Positions 1 to 10,864 of a DNA stretch of 64,000 bases are shown here, in pieces. Each line of letters opens with the position of its first letter. Position 1 is the first letter of the stretch. Position numbers and translations under genes: made by a program. Origin of the DNA: Cymbomonas tetramitiformis (Eukaryota > Chlorophyta > Pyramimonadophyceae > Pyramimonadales > Pyramimonadaceae); the NCBI GenBank assembly GCA_001247695.2, contig LGRX02030318.1:37403-101402 (forward strand), written 5' to 3'. The notes under the pieces were generated by a model, which made no database searches, had not been told where the DNA came from, and was given only the letters and a program-made list of their open reading frames with translations.

Positions 1-334
1 GCCTTTCCATATGCATAGCATGCATTAAATGCGTCATTCCTATCGCCAAGCGTGGTTGTTGGCGGCCCCTCAAACATATCATTTTCCGCACACCCAAACC
101 CAAACCCTAAACAGCCATAACTTCCTCAATACTTGGAACTGTGTGACCTATAAAGTGTTATGTGACATTTGTGTACATTATGCACGATAGGAATGTAAAA
201 AATCTGTATGTGTATGGCTGTAACACCCAAATTTTGAGCCAGGACTGATTTCAGCTCCCCTGTAGTGCCCCCTCCCATGCTAAATTCCCCGAAAATTATT
301 TCCCCCTACATTATGCCACAAAATTAGTTTCTCG
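1..334. other. left flank of satellite, no gene seen
   Basis: No coding region or RNA gene is visible. One telomere-like heptamer (CCCTAAA) follows two CCCAAA-like repeats near 88-107; this is too short to call an interstitial telomere. The last 25 bases or so (from about 311) resemble the end of a monomer of the satellite that begins at 335, so a more diverged monomer may extend leftwards. Confidence 0.5.
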
Positions 335-1863
335 TAGTCCAAAATATTATTTTGAATCATGTTTGGGCGATGTACGGCGCTTGGGTACCCGTTGGGATGA
401 TTACGAGCATGCTACTTGTGTATGCGTACTGGTACTCTGTCTACCAGGCCCTGGCACCTCGTCCCCACCACTCAATCATGCACCTCCATTATCAACCATG
501 CCCAAATCAGTACGTCTCGTAGTCCGAATTATCATATCAAATCATGCCCGTGCGATATATGGCGCTAGGGCGCCCGTTGGGGCGATTCCTAGCATGCTAC
601 TTGCGTACGCGTACACCTGTGCTGACAGCGAGGTCTTAGCGCATGACCGACACTCAGCCATGCATCCCCGACAACCTATAGGCCCAGTTTAATGCTGGTT
701 ATAGTCCAAAATATTATTTTGAATCATGTTTGGGCGATGTACGGCGCTTGGGTACCCGTTGGGATGATTACGAGCATGCTACTTGTGTATGCGTACTGGT
801 ACTCTGTCTACCGGGCCCTGGCACCTCGTCCCCACCACTCAATCATGCACCTCCATTATCAACCATGCCCAAATCAGTACGTCTCGTAGTCCGAATTATC
901 ATATCAAATCATGACCGTGCGATATATGGCGCTAGGGCGCCCGTTGGGGCGATTCCTAGCATGCTACTTGCGTACGCGTACACCTGTGCTGACAGCGAGG
1001 TCTTAGCGCATGACCGACACTCAGCCATGCATCCCCGACAACCTATAGGCCCAGTTTAATGCTGGTTATAGTCCAAAATATTATTTTGAATCATGTTTGG
1101 GCGATGTACGGCGCTTGGGTACCCGTTGGGATGATTACGAGCATGCTACTTGTGTATGCGTACTGGTACTCTGTCTACCGGGCCCTAGCACCTCGTCCCC
1201 ACCACTCAATCATGCACCTCCATTATCAACCATGCCCAAATCAGTACGTCTCGTAGTCCGAATTATCATATCAAATCATGCCCGTGCGATATATGGCGCT
1301 AGGGCGCCCGTTGGGGCGATTCCTAGCATGCTACTTGCGTACGCGTACACCTGTGCTGACAGCGAGGTCTTAGCGCATGACCGACACTCAGCCATGCATC
1401 CCCGACAACCTATAGGCCCAGTTTAATGCTGGTTATAGTCCAAAATATTATTTTGAATCATGTTTGGGCGATGTACGGCGCTTGGGTACCCGTTGGGATG
1501 ATTACGAGCATGCTACTTGTGTATGCGTACTGGTACTCTGTCTACCGGGCCCTGGCACCTCGTCCCCACCACTCAATCATGCACCTCCATTATCAACCAT
1601 GCCCAAATCAGTACGTCTCGTAGTCCGAATTATCATATCAAATCATGCCCGTGCGATATATGGCGCTAGGGCGCCCGTTGGGGCGATTCCTAGCATGCTA
1701 CTTGCGTACGCGTACACCTGTGCTGACAGCGAGGTCTTAGCGCATGACCGACACTCAGCCATGCATCCCCGACAACCTATAGGCCCAGTTTAATGCTGGT
1801 TATAGTCCAAAATATTATTTTGAATCATGTTTGGGCGATGTACGGCGCTTGGGTACCCGTTGG
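335..1863. repeat. 367-bp satellite, dimeric higher-order repeat
   Basis: Four complete units start at 335, 702, 1069 and 1436, and a truncated fifth starts at 1803, giving a fixed period of 367 bp with only a few substitutions between units. Each unit is itself two related halves. The motif TAGTCC followed by an AT-rich stretch, GCGATRTAYGGCGCT and GCATGCTACTTG starts each half, with the second half of unit 1 at 520 (185 bp later, then 182 bp to the next unit). The halves are clearly homologous but far more diverged than whole units, which is the hallmark of a higher-order repeat. Open frames across the array (109 and 65 codons, repeated in every unit) simply reflect the repetition and are not called genes. 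The array breaks off inside the fifth unit near 1863. Confidence 0.93.
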
Positions 1864-2284
1864 AATGAACATTTGCATGCTACTTGAATCACGTTGGATC
1901 GCTTGGAATATAATAGGTTTTCACATGGAAGGTGGAAGTTTACAACAATATATACAATTGGTATCATGATACCAAATTGTTCCATGATATGTGAGTGATT
2001 AGATATGATGTCTGCCTTCAATTTGAATGCTTTCCCACTTGATTCGGCGGTGTGGTGTGCCTGAAAAAAATTATTGAAAGAGGCATGTCATTTTCGACAT
2101 ATTTGTCAAGCAGGTAATCCGAAAAATCACTGCCCATTGTGTTATATACGTCCAGTGAGAAGCCTCCAAGTGGAATATCGACCAATGGAGCATATGGCAA
2201 ATTAGTTTAGGTCATAAATGTGCCAAGATATGGATGGTAGCCCAACCGAACCAACGGAGATGCCTGAAAAAATTCGCGGGGATT
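1864..2284. other. no gene seen
   Basis: Unique-looking AT-rich sequence between the satellite and the transposase fragment. It contains a short palindromic stretch around 1960-1985 (GGTATCATGATACC). No splice sites, protein motifs or RNA genes were recognised. Confidence 0.4.
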
Positions 2285-2334
2285 CAGTACTTGTAATAGT
2301 ACTGAACACGATTTCAGTACTATTACAAGTACTG
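2285..2334. repeat. perfect hairpin, 21-bp arms
   Basis: Arms at 2285-2305 and 2314-2334 are perfect reverse complements (CAGTACTTGTAATAGTACTG plus one further base), with an 8-base spacer. The hairpin lies exactly at the left boundary of the recognisable transposase fragment, so it may mark an insertion or deletion junction. Confidence 0.9.
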
Positions 2335-2344
2335 CCGGGCAGTA

Positions 2345-2990
2345 GCCATGGGTATTTCCCTTTACCACAGAAGGCTTCCGACTACGACACCTGGAAGGGC
2401 CCGAAGGTGGATCAGCAGCAACCCTTGGACTTGAAGTTGCTGCTGAGCAACGCTTGGCACCAGAACACGACCGAGGCGTCCAACCCATCAACTGAACCTC
2501 AACCAGAGTTGGAGACCATTGCCGACGGCAGAAATGTGAAGGTCAAGGATCTGCCAGTGGACATTCCCAAAATAACGAAAAGATGTGAGCAAGAAGCACG
2601 TCGAGTTGAAGATATTACTTTCTGGTGAGTTATAATAGTTACTTGTTTTAATTAGTACATGATATGAACCGCCATCAAGCACGCTGCCCATTGACTGACC
2701 CAAAGCGTTCCTTATGTTCCTTACTATCCAGGTACAATAAGCGCGAGCTTAAGGCGGTGTTGCAGCATATGGGGCTCGACGTCGCGGGGTTGCATGCAGA
2801 GTTGGCCACACGTTTGTTCAGTGCGACCGCCGCAGCGCGCAAGGAACATCAGGGAAAAGGGCGTCGCGTTCAGCGTTCAAATGCAGGAAGCGCGAGACCG
2901 GTTTCCACCGACAGCGGAGGTAAAAAAAGGTCGAGGCAAGGGACGTGGGGGGAGATCAACTGGCCCCAGCAGTCAAGCTGCAGTTGCTGA
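2345..2990 (+). pseudogene. DUF7869-type transposase-like gene, internal fragment
   Basis: The frame from about 2350 encodes YFPLPQKASDYDTW and NAWH, then ADGRNVKVKDLP and ARRVEDITFW. It matches the end of the second exon of the large minus-strand gene at 53.3-56.6 kb, which has YFPLPKTAEDYDAW, NAWHKKP and SDGRNVLSKDLP. A GT-AG intron at 2625-2731 (107 bp, GTGAGT to ATCCAG) interrupts the Trp codon in phase 2, exactly where the other copy has a 110-bp intron. The next exon reads YNKRELKAVLQHMGLDVAG, aligning with the SAP-like segment of the other copy. After about 2870 the sequence becomes Lys/Arg/Ala-rich and the frame fails. The 5' two-thirds with the catalytic-like residues is missing, so this is a dead fragment. 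Homology between the copies is by direct reading; family naming rests on general knowledge of DUF7869 proteins. Confidence 0.8.
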
Positions 2991-3194
2991 AGCAGGTGCA
3001 GGGAAAGGTCGAGGCAAAGAGAGAGGTGCCGACATGCGCGCTAATGCTGCCGCTGGCACGAAGCGTGTATACCCACCGTCCCTTCCTTCCTCCCCTGTCC
3101 AAGACAGTGCGAAGACTCGCAAAACTGGGCAGGCGGAAGCAGGTGGTCCTAAACGTCCACGAGGTTCTCCCCCTACGAGGGAAGTTTCTTACGG

Positions 3195-3366
3195 GATCGA
3201 TCCTGGAACGCTCCAGGTACGGGAACGATCCTGGAACGCTCCAGGTACGGGAACGATCCTGGATTGCTCCAGGTACGGGAACGATACTGGAACGATCCAG
3301 GTACGGGAACGATTCTGGAGTGCTCCAGGTACGGGAACGATCCTGGAACGCTCCAAGTACTGGAAC
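3195..3366. repeat. 28-bp minisatellite, about 6 copies
   Basis: The unit is close to GAACGATCCTGGAACGCTCC followed by AGGTACGG, and repeats six times with point changes. Each unit contains CCAGG and CCTGG near its ends, so it can pair with itself. Because 28 is not a multiple of 3, frames through it have an 84-bp period; these are not genes. Confidence 0.88.
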
Positions 3367-4165
3367 GACGATGGGAGGACACTCATGATAAGTCCAAGGG
3401 TCGGTTCAAGCATTCAAGGCAAGTACCATGAACCGCACATTAAAAAAAAGGTAGAATTTCACAAGGCTAGAACGCAGGAGGCAAATTCAAAAAGAAATCT
3501 ACAAATCTACAAAATAAATACACCTTTGAGTACACAAGCTACTTCATTTGCATATGTTCACACGGTCTCCACTACGGATGGTATCATTGGCTAATATACT
3601 CTTCTTCTTTCTCATCTATACTTCGCACTCCTATAGCGTTTTGGTGTTGGAGTATTTTTGTCAAAGTTGCAGGCCACTTGGTTGGTTGCGCAAGCTTCAC
3701 ACGCGACTGTGTCATATTCCATCTTTTAACTTGGGTAAAAATTCTTGAATACTCCTTGCTCAAGGTATTTGGCACCTCTGTCTGCACATGCAAAAGTGCC
3801 ACAGTGAGTAGCAGTTGAAAAGAACGTGTGCGCAAAAAAACACCAAAGGGCAAATAAGTACTTACCAAAGCTTGTGACTCCGTGCACGAGTTCTCATTCA
3901 TCTCATACTCGATGGCCCAGTCTTTCAAGCTTGGGCCACCGGCCATCTGGCTTCTAGAGTTTTCTTTCACTTTTCTTCTATTGCTCGTGCTGATTTTTTT
4001 GTCTTATTATCTTTTTTTTTCCCCTTTTTGGAAAGGTGATGCTTGCTTGTTGGTCTCCGAGTAGCGCACGTCCATGTTTTGAGTGGCCATCCTGAGGAAC
4101 GAATAGTAGTATAGCTCAACACACAGTAGGTGGCAAATGGGGTTGGTTGTTAACAGCGTCAACGC
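3367..4165. other. no gene seen
   Basis: AT-rich, with poly-A/T runs around 3440-3530 and 3980-4020. Open frames of about 60-130 codons exist on both strands but show no recognisable domain, splice structure or compositional signature. I see no feature I can support. Confidence 0.4.
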
Positions 4166-4535
4166 AACCGACATAAAAGTGGTTGAGTGGTTGAGTGGTT
4201 GAGTGGTTGATTTGTTAAGTGGCGGAGTGAGATAGAGGTCGCGTGAATAGGCGTGAGCTGAGCGGAGCTAAGTTGAGCTAACAAGCTAAGCTGACAAGTT
4301 GAGTTGAGTTGAGTTGATCTGAGTTGAGCTGAGCCGAGCTGAGCCGAGCCAAGCTGAGCTGAGCTGAGTGAGGCCTGACTGAGCTGGGCTGATGAGCTGA
4401 GCTGAGCTGAAACGCTGGGTTGAGCTGATAGCTGAGCTGAGCCGATAAGCTGAGCTGAGCTGACAAGCTGAGCTGAGCTGACAAGCTGAGCTGAGCTGAC
4501 AAGTTAAGCTGAGCTGATAAGATGAGCTGAGCTGA
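4166..4535. repeat. GTTGAGTG and GAGCT-type simple minisatellite
   Basis: Starts with tandem GTTGAGTG units (about 4180-4210) and passes into a long imperfect array of GAGCT/GAGCTGACA pentamer-based units that runs into the assembly gap. Translation gives low-complexity LSAQLS repeats only. Confidence 0.9.
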
Positions 4536-4907
4536 NNNNNNNNNNNNNNNNNNNNNNNNNNNNNNNNNNNNNNNNNNNNNNNNNNNNNNNNNNNNNNNNN
4601 NNNNNNNNNNNNNNNNNNNNNNNNNNNNNNNNNNNNNNNNNNNNNNNNNNNNNNNNNNNNNNNNNNNNNNNNNNNNNNNNNNNNNNNNNNNNNNNNNNNN
4701 NNNNNNNNNNNNNNNNNNNNNNNNNNNNNNNNNNNNNNNNNNNNNNNNNNNNNNNNNNNNNNNNNNNNNNNNNNNNNNNNNNNNNNNNNNNNNNNNNNNN
4801 NNNNNNNNNNNNNNNNNNNNNNNNNNNNNNNNNNNNNNNNNNNNNNNNNNNNNNNNNNNNNNNNNNNNNNNNNNNNNNNNNNNNNNNNNNNNNNNNNNNN
4901 NNNNNNN
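4536..4907. other. assembly gap (372 N)
   Basis: A run of N bases bounded on both sides by minisatellite sequence, so the gap probably stands for an unresolved tandem array; its true length is unknown. Confidence 0.99.
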
Positions 4908-5330
4908 CCACGCACAGATACATATATTTGTGTGAGATATGTGTGAGCCTTGCACATACCCCACAACCAGATACACATATCTTTGTGGGGTATGTGTGTG
5001 CCTTGAATACCCCACTCACAGATACATATGTCTCAGTGAGTCAGATATGCGTGAGCCTTGCATACCCCACAACCAGATACGCATATTTGTGTGGGGTATG
5101 TGTGTGCCTTGAATACCCCACTCACAGATACATATGTCTCAGTGAGTCAGATATGCGTGAGCCTTGCATACCCCACAACTCGATACACATATCTCTGTGG
5201 GGTATGTGTGTGCCTTGAATATCTCACGCACAGTTACATATATCTTTGTGAGATGTGTGTGAGCCTTGCATAACTATATTCCACAACCATATACACATAG
5301 CTCTATGGGTTATGTGTGCGCCTTGCTGAG
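4908..5330. repeat. 106-bp tandem repeat built of two hairpin half-units
   Basis: CCTTGAATA recurs at 5001, 5107 and 5213, giving a 106-bp period. Each unit has two halves of about 53 bp: one reads ATACCCCACAACC...GGGGTATGTGTGTG, the other ATACCCCACTCAC...GTGAGTCAGATATG. Each half can fold back on itself through ACCCCAC/GTGGGGT or CTCAC/GTGAG arms. Confidence 0.88.
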
Positions 5331-6075
5331 TTGAGCTTAGCTAACAAAGTAAACTGACAAGCTGAGCTGAGCTGTCATAATAAGCCGAGCTGAGCTGAGT
5401 TGAGCTGACACGCTGAGCTCAGCTAAGAAGCAAAGCTACGCAAACCGCAAAGCTGGGCAAAGCTGAGTCGAGTTGAGCACCAGAGCTTAGCTGAGTTGAG
5501 CTGAGTTGAGCTGAGTTGAGCTTGGCTGACACGCTGACAGGAGTAAAGCTGACACGCTGAGCTGATATGAGCTAACAAGCTAGACTAAGCGGAGCTGACA
5601 AACCGAGTTGAGCTGACACATATACATATACATATATATCTCCGTGAGATATGCGTGAGCCTTGCATACCCCACAACCAGATACACATATCTCTGTGGGG
5701 TATGTGTGTGCCTTGAATATCTCACGCACAGTTACATATATCTTTGTGAGATGTGTGTGAGCCTTGCATAACTATATCCCACAACCATATACACATAGCT
5801 CTATGGGGTATGTGTGTGCCTTGCTGAGTTGAGCTTAGCTAACAAAGTAAACTGACAAGCTGAGCCGAGCTGACAAGCCGAGCTGAGCTAACAAGCTGAG
5901 CTGAGTCGAAAAGCTGAGTTGAGCTGACAAGCTGAGCTGAGCTGAGCTGACAAGCTGAGCTGAGCCGCAAGCTGAGCTGAAGCTGAGCTAACAAGCTAAC
6001 ACACACTGAGCTGAGCTGTGAAGCAAAGCTGAGCAAAGCTGCGCAAATAAAGCTGCGCAAAGCTGAGCAAAGCAA
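5331..6075. repeat. composite GAGCT arrays with a duplicated block 498 bp apart
   Basis: GAGCT/GAGCTGA arrays (5331-5612 and 5827-6075) surround a second island of the 106-bp type repeat (about 5613-5826). The block at about 5220-5368, which spans the junction from the hairpin repeat into the GAGCT array, recurs at 5718-5866 with an offset of exactly 498 bp. The array therefore grew by segmental duplication across the junction of two repeat types, not only by unit slippage. Confidence 0.85.
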
Positions 6076-6333
6076 AGCCACGCTTTCCCCAGGAGGGAAG
6101 GCAACATCCATCGCAATGCTGTAGGGGGGCATGCCCCGTGCGAAACGGAGTCGGGGGGGGGTCATTGCCGCTGATGCTCGAGAAGCAGGTCTGGGAGGGG
6201 GGTGAAAGAACGAATATGGTGCATTTCATGCGAATCGGCAATGTCGCTATTTGAAAATTTTTCGCACCACGGCGTATCAGATCACTCGTAATACTAGAAA
6301 GACCCACGGTACTGCGCGTGTCGTGGGACCCGC

Positions 6334-6490
6334 CGCCACCGCGCGTGTTGGGACCCGCCGCGCGTGTTGGCCCCGCCGCGCGTGTTGGGACCCGCCGCGC
6401 CTGTTGGCCCCCGCCGCGCGTGTTGGCCCCCCCGCCGCGCGTGTTGGGACCCACCGCGCGTGTTGGCCCCCGCCGCGCGTGTTGGCTCTG
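6334..6490. repeat. GC-rich 19-20-bp minisatellite
   Basis: About eight units of CGCGCGTGTTGGSMCCCGC type alternate between GGGACCCGCC and GGCCCCCGCC forms. All three forward frames are open and give Arg/Ala/Gly low-complexity peptides that I do not consider genes. Just downstream, CCCCAAGGCAAAATATC occurs twice (about 6510 and 6559). Confidence 0.88.
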
Positions 6491-6971
6491 CCGGTGAGGG
6501 GATAGGATCCGACCCCCAAGGCAAAATATCGAGGTCTAGGGGAGGGGGGGGGTCCAACCCCCAAGGCAAAATATCAGTGCGGTATAACTAGCGAAATATA
6601 ATATCGAGGGTCTAAGAGGGGGGTCCAGCCCCGGACTGACAGAGTCCGAGAGGTATTTCAATGTGATGTGCTGCCCCCAGGGGTCAAAGCGTGAAGCGGC
6701 CTAATCACGCATATCCTGAAAGATCTAAAACACGGGAGCACATATGTGGAAAAAATATTTTTGCATCAAAATATTACACCTCTTTGTGGCGCAGCAGGAG
6801 ACAAGTGGTCACAGACACAGGAGTGTCAGACCTACTCAAACCCAAGATAATCCTGCGTCGATTTGGTCGCGACGGCAATGCTTGCCAGGGCGGGCGGGCG
6901 GGCGGCGGGGCGGCCCGCCCCGGCTGCCACCCCACTTCCGCCCCATTAGAAATCCCTATCTAACAATGTGG

Positions 6972-7222
6972 GACAATTGAAAGCAAGTTTACTAAAGTGC
7001 AATGTGTTATTACACCAAGATATATGCATATTAGTCTAGAAAAAAGTCACCAATCAAAGCATCTACCTGTGCAAGATCGAAGGGGGGGGGATACTAACTA
7101 GCAAGTGATAACAAGACAATTGAAAGCAGGTTTACTAAAGTGCAATGTGTTATTACACCAACATAAATTATATGCATATTAGTCTAGAAAGTTGTCACCA
7201 AGTAAAGCATCTACTACCTGTG
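6972..7222. repeat. direct repeat of about 105 bp, two copies
   Basis: ACAATTGAAAGCARGTTTAC begins copies at about 6972 and 7117; both continue through TGTGTTATTACACCAA, GCATATTAGTCTAGAAA, GTCACCAA and AAAGCATCTAC. The copies differ by small indels and substitutions. Function unknown. Confidence 0.8.
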
Positions 7223-8984
7223 CCGCGCAGTTGTGGATGGCCAATCCTCATCGATGGAACAAGAAATGGAATGGAATTAAAAGCCCCTACCTGTAGTCAC
7301 TACCCCGCACTCACCCGACTCCCTTAATTAAAAAAAAAAAACACTAAACCAAGTGCGATGCTATAAACAACTCAGAAAAATAAAGACAAGAGAACTCAGA
7401 GAAACAAGGACAAGAGCGTACCTTAATTTGGCTGGGTTGGGTTTCACCCCAGGGCGCGCCAAAGGCTAACGCACTCCCAGCCTCGTTTGAGCGCCCTGTC
7501 TTTCTAGAATTCACGCAGTTCGCATCGTCGGACCTTAAACGTCATACTAATTTATGCAGATACTAATTTATGATACTGATTTGTGCAGTGCAAAACGCGC
7601 TACAAGAAATAGAGACATTTGAAGGAAAGGCGCACTCTGATGGAGTGCCTCTGCTTTCGTATTTCCACTTCACCGCAACTTTTTCCCCGTTTCGAAATGG
7701 CTTTTTAGGCGGATATCAAGATCGGCGACAAGGTCGTGATAGTGGAAGAGAAAAAGGTGGAGCAAAGTAAGCAACACATACCTTAGATTCCCAGTGTTTC
7801 CACACTACCAGAGCCCAAAAGCAATTGGGGTGGTAACTGGGATCGGCGCGTCGGATATTTATATCCCGCCTCCTCGCCAAGAGCCATGGGGCGGTTGTTA
7901 TGGAATTTTGAGTTGCGACACTGGAACCTAGACCGGGCCTATTTAGAAGCTAAATAGGCCCAGTATTTCACAATCCAGTAAAAACATGCAAACAGGCACA
8001 AACACCTGTAAAATTCTATCGAAGAATTCAATTCGAAAGCGCATTTTCGAACTAGCTAGCCTAAAGGCAGAGAACGCACACAAAACAAGTACTTAAAAAT
8101 CACTTAAAAATCATCACGTAACGTGGGAGCTCCTACTCCCACACTAAATGTCGAGCGTCCCTATACCAACTCACCTGCCCTTCAGGATATCACTATGTTT
8201 CAAGGTGCACCGGTAGATCCAGCTTTCCGATCTTACTAAAAGGTTGTGAGCGCACCTGGCGGGAATGATGTCCGCTCATTCCGTGTGTGACCAACTGCCA
8301 CAGACCATTTTCGAAAACGTACACATGGACTTCATTCGCGAACACTGTAAGTGAAATACGAAAGGAAAATAGGTGCCCCGACAGGATCTACTCTCAAAAT
8401 TTCGCACGAAAATTATGGGGTACAAATCATAGTTTTGGGCAAGCGACAAAGTGCGTGGGTGTGTGGCTTAAACACCAAACGCATCTTCTTTGCTTGCGGC
8501 GACCAATGACCGACCACCTGCGGAAAATATACGGTACGCGAAAATATCAGAAAATATTTTATACTAGCAACACAATACAATCAAATTATTTAGGCTGATC
8601 TAATCAGAGTTTGCAGTATGGTTTTCGGCTCACGTGTTTTCAAACTTCGGAGACGCACGTACGTGGGAAGTGAAGAGCTCACCATACTGTGTCCATCAAG
8701 GTGAGGTCGCCATGGCGCAGTCCGAGCGTATGCGCCAGTGACATTTCTGCTGATGTCATCGATTACTGGAACGCGAAGAAACGGTGCAGTGCGTTCGGGA
8801 TTTCCGATGACGGTTACGATCCAAAGCGAAACGAGAACGCGGATCGCGGATCATCACTATCGTTATGAGCACGCTCTCAGGCGATCCAGGAACGGGGATC
8901 GCAAAATGTCGTATGCAGAACACGATCGCTCCGGAACGGGGGGTAACGGGGAACAGTCGATTGCGCGTTCGGAACGCGATGCCG
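7223..8984. other. no supported gene
   Basis: Mixed-composition sequence with a few poly-A runs. An open frame at 8287-8598 (103 codons) and another at 8738-9004 have no recognisable motif. The 8800-8960 stretch is unusually rich in GATCGCGGATC-like and GGAACG motifs. I cannot support any gene here. Confidence 0.35.
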
Positions 8985-9164
8985 TTTTCCAGATGCGCTT
9001 TTAGGCGCGGAGGAGTTCGGCACAGGGCGTGGCACCCCTTCAACCCTGCGGAAATGCTGACTTGCTGGGATGAGCGCATCTGTCCGCCCAAGGGCGGTAT
9101 GCCTACAGGTCCTGAAAAGGAAGAGCTTTTAAAGACTATTGCCGACAACCTGTTTTCTGAGTAG
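8985..9164 (+). pseudogene. DUF7869-type transposase-like gene, C-terminal fragment
   Basis: The last 58 codons before TAG read CAFRRGG, then NPAEMLTCWDE, a Gly/Pro stretch, and PEKEELLKTIADNLFSE. They match the C-terminus encoded by the minus-strand gene at 53.3-56.6 kb (NAFRRAAPKV, DASEILTCWDE, then EKAELLKVARENLASE in a shifted frame). This copy keeps in one frame what is split in two frames at 53.35 kb, so the shift in the larger copy is probably a mutation. Upstream of about 8985 no homology is visible, so only the tail of the element remains. Confidence 0.72.
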
Positions 9165-9860
9165 AATCTTTTTTACAAGTTTGTTTTTCTCAACATGGCA
9201 TCCTTCTTTTTACAGATCTTCCTACCATGTGTATACTGTTTCAATCCCTGCTCGCTAGAGCGGTTTCTTTGTATGATATAGAGGAAAAACAAACTCGAAA
9301 CGGTGACCACGTGCCGTGTAACTCTTCAGTATGTTGCTTAAGTTCACATGGACAATTCCAGCACTCGGGGTTTTCAGGGTTTGAGGGGTAAAATGACCAA
9401 AACGGTCACCAAAATTATGCATCCAACTATTCCTGTGTACAACTTGCGGTTGTGGACTTGCAACCAAGTTAAACCCCATCAAAATAACGTAACAACTGTG
9501 CTTTAAACTCCTGCAATATAGTTTACCACCCAATTTCCAGGGTTATTTCCCATACGACGGGCCCCGTAATGCCATTTCCCCACCTTAGGGTGGTCGAAAT
9601 TGAAAAATCCAACTTTTTCCACGGAGTTCTTATTGTTATGCATCAAGCATATGTAGAGTATATAGAAAATACATACCTGAAAAAGTTTTGGGGATTTTTA
9701 CGTCGAGAACCACATTTTCGGTGATTTTTCTGAGTTCGCGTGGCAGAAAACCACACTAAATCGTCAAAAAAACATTAAATTGCTCAAAATTTGCACTCAA
9801 GAATGTTATTTTATGTTTAAGTGCATCAAATGTGTGCAAGTTCAACAAAAAAATGACCCC
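9165..9860. other. no gene seen
   Basis: AT-rich, with polypyrimidine and poly-A runs. A minus-strand frame at 9255-9533 has no recognisable motif. Near 9866-9910 lies an inverted pair GAGACTGG/CCAGTCTC followed by ATTTTTGCGAT. A related pair followed by the same ATTTTTGCGAT occurs at about 58230-58270, both times just upstream of a retroelement 3' end. Confidence 0.45.
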
Positions 9861-9910
9861 CAAAAAATGAGACTGGAATGAGACTGGGGCCAGTCTCATT
9901 TTTGCGATTC

Positions 9911-10380
9911 CATCGTTGTTGGTGGTGCTGATGCACACACACCCGCGGCTCCACCAGTCGGTGGTGCTGCACGGACTGTCTCGGCAGTCCCAATCACGGC
10001 AACTTCACCGCCTTCACCGTTCAGTGGCATGCCGGGCGACGCGGAGGGTGGTGCGATGCCGGATGCTATACCGCCGCGGAGACAGGCTCCGTATCGGCAG
10101 CTGAGACAGGGATTTCACCCGTTTCACACGTACTACGGCTTTGTCCCGCTGCCGCCAGAGTTGCAGGAACCTGACCCGCCGATTCCCCCTTCACCGCCGT
10201 ACTCATCACCACCGCCTTACTCGTCCGAGTGACACGAGGACGAGGCGGAGGGCTCTGCAGGAAATCTCGACATCGGCGGTCCCTTAATTTCTTCTACGCA
10301 TGATTCACCGCCGCCCTCGGAGGCCGAGAATTACTGCACTGTCACTTTACTTCGAGCTGGTCGACCAGTTCCAAGCACGT
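9911..10380 (+). pseudogene. Pro-rich polyprotein tail, retroelement remnant
   Basis: One frame runs from about 9917 through APPVGGAARTVSAVP, then FHTYYGFVPLPPELQEPDPP and a Pro/Ser/Tyr-rich end, with a TGA at 10230-10232, and stays coding-like to about 10370 (DSPPPSEAENY). It lies directly upstream of the 3'-UTR and LTR-like segment of a retroelement, in the position of a Gag/polyprotein C-terminus. No reverse transcriptase, integrase or zinc knuckle is present. The 5' part is absent. Confidence 0.5.
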
Positions 10381-10383
10381 TTA

Positions 10384-10840
10384 GTGGCTGAGCATTGACT
10401 GCAACGTGCCTGCCTAGGAATTAGCTCGTGATTGACTTTTCTAGATGTGCAGAGGAGCTCTTAAATTTGAGCTGTGTTTAGGGTTTTGGGCACTAACAAA
10501 TGTATCTAGCAGAAACTGCGGTGAACTGGGACCGCCCTGATCAAGAATACAGGCCCCCACTAGTGCTTAAGTTTCCTCCTGAAGATGAGTAGGGAGTTTG
10601 TTAGCAGTTTCACACACCTAGCTCCGGTCACCACCCTAGGTGGTGTGCTGTATGTGGCACAGTGACTCTCACAACTGTCACATGTTACTTCCTACAGTAG
10701 GCTGAGTGACCGTCACCAGTAGGTGTGAAACAACCGTTAGGTATTTATGTTTGTCTCTTTTATATCATTACACACTTTATCGTTCTGATCCCGAAACCCT
10801 TATCTCAGCAGGGGTTATTCTCAACTTATATAGATATATC
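10384..10840 (+). repeat. retroelement 3' end: UTR, GGTGGTG tract and LTR
   Basis: 10384-10840 is homologous throughout to 58298-58755, sharing for example GTGCCTGCCTAG, AGAGCTCT, GTGTTTAGGGTTTT and GGTCACCACCCTAGGTGGTG. The LTR is inferred to start at 10646, where TGCTG follows GGTGGTG. The same junction precedes the proven 3' LTR at 22725 and the LTRs at 58560 and 61778 (minus). The outer end is uncertain, near 10840. Confidence 0.7.
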
Positions 10841-10864
10841 AGCAGCAATATATATCTAGCACGA

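Noticed and set aside
88..107. Interstitial telomere
   Set aside because: Only one CCCTAAA heptamer is present, flanked by CCCAAA.
363..1793. Repeated 109- and 65-codon frames
   Set aside because: They recur once per 367-bp satellite unit; conservation is that of the repeat, with no codon signature or domain.
4278..5019. Long minus-strand frames across the N gap
   Set aside because: They consist of N codons and GAGCT low-complexity repeats.
6251..6591. Overlapping Arg/Ala-rich frames on both strands
   Set aside because: Produced by the GC minisatellite; all frames are equally open.
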